Assembly (NCBI GenBank): GCA_023548195.1 | Contig: JAJHZJ010000399.1 | Span: 5,337,100 to 5,401,099 of the forward strand | Reading direction: 5' to 3' | Length of the DNA: 64,000 bases | From: Bettongia penicillata ogilbyi | Taxonomy: Eukaryota; Chordata; Mammalia; Diprotodontia; Potoroidae | Part shown: piece after piece, positions 57,261 to 64,000 of the stretch | Numbering within the stretch: the stretch's first letter is position 1 | Layout: each line of letters begins with the position of its first letter | Program-made: the position numbers and the translations under genes | Notes under the pieces: model-generated | The model's database searches: none | The model's input: the letters and a program-made list of their open reading frames with translations, nothing else | What the model was told of the DNA's origin: nothing

Positions 57261-57559
57261 GGGGAAGCTAGGTGGTGCTGTGGCTAGAGCACCAGTGCAG
57301 GAGTCCGGGGACCTGAGTTCAAATCTCACCTCGGACACTTGACACTCACTAGCTGTGTGACCTTGGGCAAGTCACTTAACCCCAATTGCCTTATCCTGGG
57401 TCATCTCCAGTCATCCTGATGAATCACTGGGTTCAGATGGTTCTGGAGAAAAGGGGGTGACCTGTACAGCCCTACCTCAATCAAAACAAAGTCAAGTGCA
57501 AGTCATGTCATCATTTCTCTGATGGCATGGTCTTCTTTGGCAATGAAGGATGAACGCAC
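57261..57559 (+). mobile_element. WSINE1-type SINE, full length with 12-bp TSD
   Basis: tRNA-derived head with A-box-like 'tggctagagcaccagt' and B-box-like 'gagttcaaatctc', then 'gtgaccttgggcaagtcact', 'tcatctccagtcatcctgat', and a tail 'tctgatggcatggtcttctt' ending 'gaaggatgaacgcaca'. It is flanked by a perfect duplication 'acaagtcactca' at 57249-57260 and 57560-57571. The intact TSD and clean structure mark it as the youngest insertion I can identify. The tail resembles the RTE 3' end at 4676-4722. A Pol III promoter of tRNA type is internal. Confidence 0.92.
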
Positions 57560-57571
57560 ACAAGTCACTCA

Positions 57572-57660
57572 ACTATTCTGGGACTAAATTATAAAATGTA
57601 AGGGTTTGACAAGTCCCTAAGGTCAATCACTTTCTAGTCTAAATCTATACTATGGAGTTT
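57572..57660 (+). mobile_element. MIR-type SINE, right part
   Basis: 'actattctgggactaaatta' and 'caagtccctaaggtcaatca' complete the MIR begun at 57166. Confidence 0.75.
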
Positions 57661-58609
57661 CAAATTGCTGCATTTGTCAGAGTTCAAATTTTCAAGGTAG
57701 GCAAAACAGATCATGTTAAATGAGAAACAATCTACTAGTCTGATATAATTCCTGAAAAAGTTCTAGAAGAAAAGAAAATGTGACTAGTGGAATTATTTCC
57801 ATAAATATAAAGAAAAAATGTGCAAAACCCATTCTTATTTATCACAAATATGACACAATTTTAGCTATTCAAAATTAATAACATTAGGCTTTGAGAATTT
57901 ATGCAATATTTTTCATCTAAAGTGGAAGAGGGAGGAAATTGAACCACTCTGTATCATGACAAAGTGTTTCAAGCATGTTTCATCTCTTTATAGCAAGAGA
58001 AAAGTTCATTTAGCAGGAATGAATGAAAGAGAAAATGGCTATGACATTCCAGGCAGTGGAGTCAAACTAGGTTTCAAACTATATTGCAAAAGATATTGGA
58101 AGAAACTAGGTAAAAATCACATAGAATGTTCTAGATGGGAACAGTATTTTTTCAATTCAAATCAGCAAAGTTTGGTGAAGGTGTCTCTTTCTCAAATTCC
58201 ACTAAAAGAACCTACATTTCCTCTGACTTGCATAGCTTATGATTGGTGTGAGCATCTGAAACCCAGTTTGGAAACCCCCTAAGAGCTAAGGAGCAAGTCG
58301 ATATTTGAAATTGCTTTTCACTTGAGTTAATCCGATATGTAAAAAATGGTATACCAACTAATATAGCCTGTTTTAAATCTGTTATACCAATGTAAGTTAA
58401 ATAAAAATAGCAGTATTTAATTTTACTTACATGGAATTTATTGCAAATCTGAATACTGCCAGCAGAAAGAGCACAAGTTAACCAATAACCTCCCACCCCT
58501 TTTTTTCCAGGAAAAATATTTGGGAATAATGTTGGAAAGATGACGAAAGAAATCGAAAAACCAGAATTGATATTGGTTAAATAGGAGCAAAGGATTCCTG
58601 TCTCAAGAG

Positions 58610-58611
<2 letters not shown>
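57661..58611. other. Unassigned sequence
   Basis: No named repeat recognised. It holds a 108-codon plus frame (57956-58282) whose translation has no recognisable domain, signal peptide or repeat. The same stretch carries an overlapping minus frame. Judged a chance ORF. Confidence 0.45.

Positions 58612-58656
<45 letters not shown>
58612..58656. repeat. (CA)n microsatellite
   Basis: Uninterrupted ca run. Confidence 0.98.
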
Positions 58657-58657
<1 letters not shown>

Positions 58658-59500
58658 ATATTCATTACAATATTGGCACAAACGTAATGCAACATGTAAG
58701 TCCTTTCCTTGAAGAAATTTAGAATTATGAGGAACTCTGCATGATAACCTTAGGGAACACAATACAATGTAATTAGAAGAATAGCAAGACATTTCTTCCC
58801 AAGACATTGAGTAGCAATGTCCGAAGAATATACGTGGCTGTAACATCTTATCTTGCTTTTATGACTTTTTTCTCTTTTCACACTCTAATTCTGTCTGTGC
58901 TTCCACTTCTCTACACAACTGCTAAATATGACTTAAAGAAAGTATCATACTTGGTTGCATTTTTCAGAAAGAGTATACTGTTCAAAAGAGTATCTGTCCT
59001 AGAGGGTCAAATTAACAGGAATATTAAGGCCTGAAAATTTCAAATTAAACCAGGTTTTTTGTTTCCTCATTTTAATATCAGTTAGTTGCTCCAGAACTGA
59101 TATTTTAGAGAATGCACTATTCTTCTTGAGAGCCTTTTAAAGGTTGGGTTAATGAACATAGCAAATGATGTCATTTTGTCACATATGAATTAAAATTCAA
59201 ATAAAATGAATTCTTTATTTGCATCAGAGATGTTTGTATATGCATAGTATCTGTATATCTACATGGACACATTTTGTGTATATAAAAGCATATTACAATG
59301 TATATGTATGAATCCAAACATACATACATAACCTTTAGTCATTATATATACATACAAACAAAAAAACTTTTTATGGAAGTTAGAACGGAAAGATTTTACC
59401 TGAAGAGCTTTTATTAGGTTACCTACATATTTTAAAAATAACTTTAATTTCACTTATTTCTGCAAGTTCATCCTCAGAAAATTTTTTTCAATTATTCCAT
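58657..59500. other. Unassigned AT-rich sequence
   Basis: No gene or family recognised. Short TATG clusters at 59230-59360. Confidence 0.45.
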
Positions 59501-59598
59501 CTCTGTCTCTCTCTGTCTCTGTCTCTCTCTCTGTCTCTCTGTCTCTCTCTGTCTCTCTCCCTCTCTCTGTCTCTGTCTCTCTCTCTCTCTCTCTCCCC
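59501..59598 (+). repeat. (CT)n/(CTGT)n pyrimidine microsatellite
   Basis: tctctgtctc units grading into pure (CT)n and a short C-run. Confidence 0.97.
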
Positions 59599-59954
59599 CC
59601 ATGGCTTATTTCAGTTACATTCCCACTAGATATCTCTTCTCTCTTGAAGAATTAGAGTAAACAAGTTGCAACTTCCTTTGACAAGTTCTTTTTTCCCTAG
59701 CTTTCATGATCTTTAATTTTTCAAATACAACCTTGCTGTGAAAGACAAATATAACAACCTTTAAAAAGACAAAATAACAAAAACAGGCATCTTAAAAAAT
59801 TAGCTTTCCTTTTATGATATGTTACTCTGATGCTGAATAGACAAAATATAAAAGGTCTTGAGAACTAGAATATTGATTAAAAAATTGACTTGCATGGACC
59901 TTCAGTCACTGATTGGGGGTAGAGGGACACAGGGAGAACATGAAATATAAAAGA
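59599..59954. other. Unassigned sequence
   Basis: Nothing recognised. Confidence 0.4.
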
Positions 59955-60031
59955 AAGGCAGAGTGAAACAGTGGATAGGGGATGACCTTTGTAGTCAGGA
60001 TGATCTGGGTTCATATCCTGTCTCTGACATG

Positions 60032-60075
<44 letters not shown>

Positions 60076-60145
60076 TTGGCCAGTAATTTAATTTCTCAGC
60101 ATCCCTATGCAACTTTCTAAAACTACAAATTACAAATCTGTCTTT
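59955..60145 (+). mobile_element. MIR-type SINE disrupted by (TA)n
   Basis: 'agtgaaacagtggatagggg', 'gatctgggttcatatcctgt', 'cttggccagtaatttaattt' and 'ctcagcatccctatgcaact' form a MIR whose centre is replaced by a TA array. Confidence 0.8.
60034..60072. repeat. (TA)n microsatellite
   Basis: Pure ta run within the MIR. Confidence 0.98.
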
Positions 60146-61724
60146 TCAATTATTTTCCATGCTGGAGTCTTCACCATATTTTAGTATTATTCCAACTCCA
60201 TCTCCATCACATCTACACTGGCAACCATCCCTACCATCTGGTTTCCTCTATCAATTTCCATCTCGTCCCTTTCTTTCACAGTCCTATCCAGTACAGTATC
60301 AGAAACATCTCTGTCTCAACTCAATCATTTCACTAATTCTGTCCTGCTATGAAAAAATTTCTTTATATCTTCCAAAAGGGCTCCTTTTCACCCCTCATCA
60401 CCAAAAAGTCTGATGTTCCTGTGAAAAATTTATTTTCAATGAATGTCAGAATGATTTCTCTTTCCTTCTGAAATTCAAGAAAGGTGTGAACATTTAGTTA
60501 GGGATCCTGGAGGCCACATCCCAAAATGTGGCAGGCATTCTCATATCCAGCAGACTTCCTCCCCTTGACAAAAGATGAGCCACATACAAGTTGCACGTAG
60601 TCACCATCCAGAATTTTGAGTAGTAAATACCACCTAAGAGTGTCACAATCTGAAGATAAAGGACAGTGGTTCCAAAAGGAAGCTGCCAAGATCAAGGAGC
60701 TGCTGATTTTCTTTTGATGCCATTTTGGTGTATGATACATCCTTCCTCCCTGCCCTATTCTCAGCCATCATCATCAGTGAATTGAGCAACCACAGGCAGA
60801 TGCTCTTAACACCCTGGTCTTATGGCTATTAAATTTGCTTTACTCTTGAAATTTCACTGGCAATAACTGCACCTACCTACCAGCACAACCACAACCAAGG
60901 GTACAGTTTCAAGGTCCAAGAACTCAAATGTTGAATGGCCTATACTTGGATTTCCTCATTCCTACCTTGTATTTGGTATACTGCCTCATCCCTAATGCAC
61001 ATGCTCTTCAACCTCATTATAACCTTCAGTTCATTGATTCTTTCCTATCATTCCTTCTGGCTTTGCTTATATTCTCCATATCCTACCTGGATCCTACAAT
61101 GATCTTTTTCAGTGATGCTCTCACCAGGAAGCTAGAACCTTTCATTCTCAGCAGTTTCACTGTGTTAATCCTAAATCCTAGTCTATCTCACCATGTGTTG
61201 TCTGTTCATGCTTTTTGAAATGCTGAAGGTACATGAGTATGTAAATTGCTTGCACAGCAAATTAATTCTATCTATTCTTATTTAGGCTGCTGGTCAATCT
61301 TTTTAATTTTTCTTTTGTTGACTCTCACTTGAATTCGTCACTTATTCCAAATGCTTAGCTTTACTTCTAAATATCAACACTACTAGCATCCTATCTCCAG
61401 TCTCATGAATGACTTCACCCCTTATTATATTGAGAAGATTGAGGTCATCCAACATAATCTATCTCATTTTTCTACTCTCCCACTCACATCTTTCTATTTC
61501 TTGGTTCTCTCCTGATCTTTTCCAGTTTTACTGACATAAATCTGAAGAGCTGTCTATATTCTCCAATAAATTACTCATTTCCTAATTCTTGTAGTCTAGC
61601 TTCTGACCTAATCACTGCTGAAGTTAATCTTTCAGAGATCACTAATAACAGTCAGGATTCTCATTCTTTATTCTCCTTAAACATTTGATTACGTACAACA
61701 CTGTTGTCCAAATCATAGTTTAAG
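60146..61724. other. Unassigned, partly LINE-like pyrimidine-rich sequence
   Basis: 60150-60420 is pyrimidine-rich. 60498-60740 has an 80-codon minus frame without recognised features. 60900-61720 reads like a very decayed LINE of the L2/CR1 type on plus but lacks a decisive motif. No gene is called. Confidence 0.35.
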
Positions 61725-61860
61725 AGAGTAGTAGAGACTTAGAGTCCATATAGTCAAATCTCTTCACTTTAAAGATAAGGAAACTGATGCCCAGTCACTA
61801 GCAAAGCCAAGATAGCAATTCAGGTCCTACATCTCCAAGTTCATCACTCTTTCCAATCCA
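61725..61860 (-). mobile_element. MIR/THER-type fragment, minus strand
   Basis: 'gacttagagtccatatagtc', 'agataaggaaactgatgccc' and 'gcaattcaggtcctacatct' follow the reversed order. Confidence 0.72.
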
Positions 61861-62205
61861 AAATGCTAAAAATTTGCCCATCTTTCAGTTTTTGTAATAA
61901 TATGACTATTTCATTATATCTTTGTCAAAATATATTTTCTCTGTCTTCCCTGAAGGAGGCAAGAATCCAGTAGTCTTCTTTTGCCTCCTAAACACAGACA
62001 TTCCATAAGGTCAAATCAGTTGTTTTCTCTTTCTGTGTAATCTTTTAGATTTTAGTAAATTTTTGCTTACTAATTGATTCCATTAGGTGAATGGCCTCTA
62101 AATTATATTTCCAATCCCAACCTCTTTCCTAGAAGCATCAGCCCACACTGTTAACTCTCTACTGGACAGTTCTGCCCTAGTAATCCAATAATACCTCAAA
62201 CCTCA
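61861..62205. other. Unassigned sequence
   Basis: Nothing recognised. Confidence 0.4.
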
Positions 62206-62310
62206 TCAAAAAATGAGAGAAAGTGTGATTGCAGTGGATAATATGAGATAATGAATATAAAGTACTTAGCAAAACTGAGTGTGCTATACAAATATCAATT
62301 GTTGTTACTC
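62206..62310 (+). mobile_element. MIR-type 3' fragment
   Basis: 'ataaagtacttagcaaaact' and 'gctatacaaatatcaattgt' match the MIR 3' end. Confidence 0.6.
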
Positions 62311-62439
62311 TCATGAAGCCCGTTCCTTTTCATTTCTGCTAATGCAACTATTCTTAACACAGTCAAGTAGACATACAATTCTGAAGCTGTTTTTGCATTT
62401 TTCCTCTCTCCTCCCCCTCTTGCAACTTTTCCCCTAATA

Positions 62440-62560
62440 CTAGGAAGCTAGGTTACATAATAAATAGGACACTGGGCCTGAAATCAGAAAGTCCCACTGT
62501 CCTCAGGCACATAATGGCTGTGTGACCCTTGGCCTGGGCAAACATTATTGTGGATGAAGT
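62440..62560 (+). mobile_element. tRNA-derived SINE, 3'-truncated
   Basis: 'aggaagctaggttacataat', 'acactgggcctgaaatcaga', 'ctcaggcacataatggctgt' and 'gtgacccttggcctgggcaa' give a SINE head and middle without a tail. Confidence 0.75.
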
Positions 62561-62879
62561 TGGTCTGGTGTCTGTCCTTCACTCAAATCATGCTGGCAAA
62601 TTGAAAAGGCATAGATCACTACTAAGAATCTGAGGTTAGAATAGGCTAGCAGGAGGTGGGCCAGGGTAGTAGAAGACATAGGAGTGATTTATTTATATAA
62701 AAACAAATAACAATTTTATTTGTTTGTTTTTGTATTAAGGGAATTGCTTTATCCCACAGAAACTGAGTTCTTTTGTTCTAGGACAGAATACCCTGTATCA
62801 AAAATGAGAGAACAATAGAAGATTATTCCAAGGGCTTGACTTCAAAAGGAATACAAAACCTGAAAGTCGAACATTTGCT
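62561..62879. other. Unassigned sequence
   Basis: Nothing recognised. Confidence 0.4.
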
Positions 62880-63197
62880 TAGGATGTACACACCTTTTGC
62901 TTTCACTTTCATAATACCTCTCCCCTTTCTATCCCATTGCTGTTCTTCCTAGTTCATGCTCTCATTATCTCTTGCCTGAGGACTGCAAAACTATCTGGCT
63001 CAAAAGCAAGCAAAAACAAAAACCTTCCTCACCTTTAGTATCCACTGGTCTACTGCAGCCAATACACTTAGCCTAAACTGAACCTTCTAAAGCACAGCTC
63101 TGTTTATGCTGCTGCTCTGGTTAAAGCCTTTCAATGACTTCCCATCGTCTCCTAAAGAAAGTCTAAATTCTTTGGTCTTGAAATCAAATCCCACATA
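62880..63197 (+). mobile_element. L2 LINE 3' region, left part
   Basis: 'gttcatgctctcattatctc', 'aagcctttcaatgacttccc' and 'gaaagtctaaattctttggt' are forward L2 blocks. The copy is interrupted here and resumes at 63813. Confidence 0.8.
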
Positions 63198-63812
63198 AGT
63201 TCCCAACGTGGGCAATACCATCCTCTGGGGGGCACTGGAGCAGTCCAGGGGAGTGGTAGTAACCTTGAGTACAATTGGGAGGGTTGAATAAAGTAAGGGG
63301 GTGGTGGAAGCATAAGAAAAGAAGAAAGGTAAGAAAATTTTGAAAAAAAATATTCATAGATGTTTCATCTGTTGTATAACAGAGTTAAAGTCACAATGAT
63401 TACCATTTTCCAAATAAAGACACAAAATTCAAGTTATAATCAATCAGTGCTCAAGTATACCAACAGGTCTTAACAAGTAAGTGTTGGCAGGTGAGCATGT
63501 CACACATTAAGCATTAAGTCCAGCATACATTGGCAGGAATATGTTCACATAATGATTGGTTTACTAGATAACATGGCATGGGTACATGATGAAATATGGC
63601 ATCATCAAAATTTCAATGCAGGAAAAAATCCACAAATTCACAGTAAATTGTTAAATTTAAGATGTGTTATTTTTAAAATATATATATTTTATATTTTTTA
63701 ATGATGGAAATTTAAAAAAAAAGTCTGTTAAAATGTTAAAGAAAGTAGATTTCTAGGAGGGCAGTGAGTGATTTTTTTAAAGGAGCTAGTAAACCAAATA
63801 AGTTTGGAAATA
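63198..63812. mobile_element. hAT-like non-autonomous DNA transposon, copy C, inside L2
   Basis: Begins 'gttcccaacgtgggcaatac' and ends 'accaaataagtttgg'. Its internal blocks are collinear with copies A and B ('ggcactggagcagtccaggg', 'aagtgttggcaggtgagcat', 'aatttcaatgcaggaaaaaa', 'agtagatttctaggagggca'). L2 homology is continuous if this block is removed, which fixes the approximate boundaries. No transposase frame. Confidence 0.68.
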
Positions 63813-64000
63813 TTGGATCTAGCCTATCTTTTCTAATGTCTTGTGCTTCATTGGTTCACTATCTGGCCAGTCAAACAAAGCATTCACATGTTTAGAACAT
63901 GCCCAGTACCTTCTTATCTAACTCCAATGGTTTATTCATGCTGCTTCCTTCTTTTCTTAGACTCACAACTCTAACCAGACTAACTTTTCACTCTGAGAAT
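63813..64000 (+). mobile_element. L2 LINE 3' region, right part (runs off the window)
   Basis: 'ctagcctatcttttctaatg', 'ggttcactatctggccagtc' and 'ttcatgctgcttccttcttt' continue the L2 of 62880-63197. Confidence 0.7.

Noticed and set aside
57261..57340. A tRNA gene
   Set aside because: A- and B-box-like sequences are present but they form the head of a SINE; no cloverleaf was evident.
57956..58282. 108-codon plus-strand ORF in low-repeat sequence
   Set aside because: No recognisable domain, no splice or promoter context that stands out, and an overlapping frame on the other strand. Length is within chance for 64 kb.
60498..60740. 80-codon minus ORF, considered as a processed pseudogene
   Set aside because: I could not match it to any known protein in any frame and saw no poly(A) or TSD.
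60900..61720. Decayed L2/CR1 ORF on plus
   Set aside because: Some phrases resemble a LINE RT region, but no decisive motif was found; left as unassigned.
1..64000. Endogenous retrovirus with gag/pol/env
   Set aside because: No protease, retroviral RT, integrase or envelope motifs and no paired LTRs were found; all RT remnants are of LINE type.

Overview
This 64 kb window is non-coding, repeat-dense vertebrate DNA and almost certainly from a marsupial. The marsupial signs are several: L1 copies with the characteristic 3' end (a GTTGAAAACTA-type terminus after a G-rich tract), ORF1-only 'half-L1' (HAL1-like) copies, RTE-type LINE remnants, tRNA-derived CORE/MAR-type SINEs, and one fresh SINE (57261-57559) that resembles the WSINE1-type family I associate with Australian marsupials. 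The background is AT-rich and CpG-poor. I found no protein-coding gene, rRNA, functional tRNA, CRISPR array or bacterial-style feature. Almost every open frame is either a shadow inside a transposon or a chance frame in low-complexity or AT-rich sequence. Family names come from recognising sequence features by eye, not from a database search.

Layout. 1-2.5 kb holds MIR-type SINE fragments and a TATG microsatellite. 2.55-4.72 kb is a decayed RTE-type LINE whose 5' part is inverted relative to its 3' part, the pattern expected of twin priming. 7.5-10.9 kb is one long minus-strand L2 copy broken by a short L1 3' UTR piece and by a 1.4 kb unclassified insertion flanked by a 9-bp direct repeat. 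10.9-15.3 kb holds SINEs, L2 3' ends and an L1 3' end. 15.3-24 kb is mostly unassigned sequence with microsatellites, L2/MIR fragments and some candidate conserved or exonic stretches. 25-28.5 kb holds L2 copies, a near-complete MAR-type SINE and a second RTE copy (3' end, minus). 29.0-31.35 kb is a HAL1-like element. 33.4-40.7 kb holds an L1 3' UTR, MIR/L2 pieces, tetranucleotide arrays and the first copy of a hAT-like non-autonomous DNA transposon. 44.6-46.6 kb is a rearranged L1 with inverted, possibly tandem 5' ends. 49.7-55.6 kb is a cluster of three L1 pieces, one holding a second hAT-like copy. 57.2-57.7 kb is a WSINE1-type SINE inserted in a MIR with a perfect 12-bp target duplication. 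62.9-64 kb is an L2 interrupted by a third hAT-like copy.

The pieces do not form a pathway; they record layered transposition. L2 and MIR are the oldest layer and serve as hosts. RTE, L1/HAL1 and the hAT-like family came later, and the WSINE1-type SINE looks youngest. The tail of that SINE resembles the RTE 3' end, which fits mobilisation of the SINE by RTE machinery. I see no previously undescribed gene system. The most useful leads are the inverted RTE, the 1.4 kb insertion, the hAT-like family, the internally deleted L1 copies and a 67-bp templated duplication.
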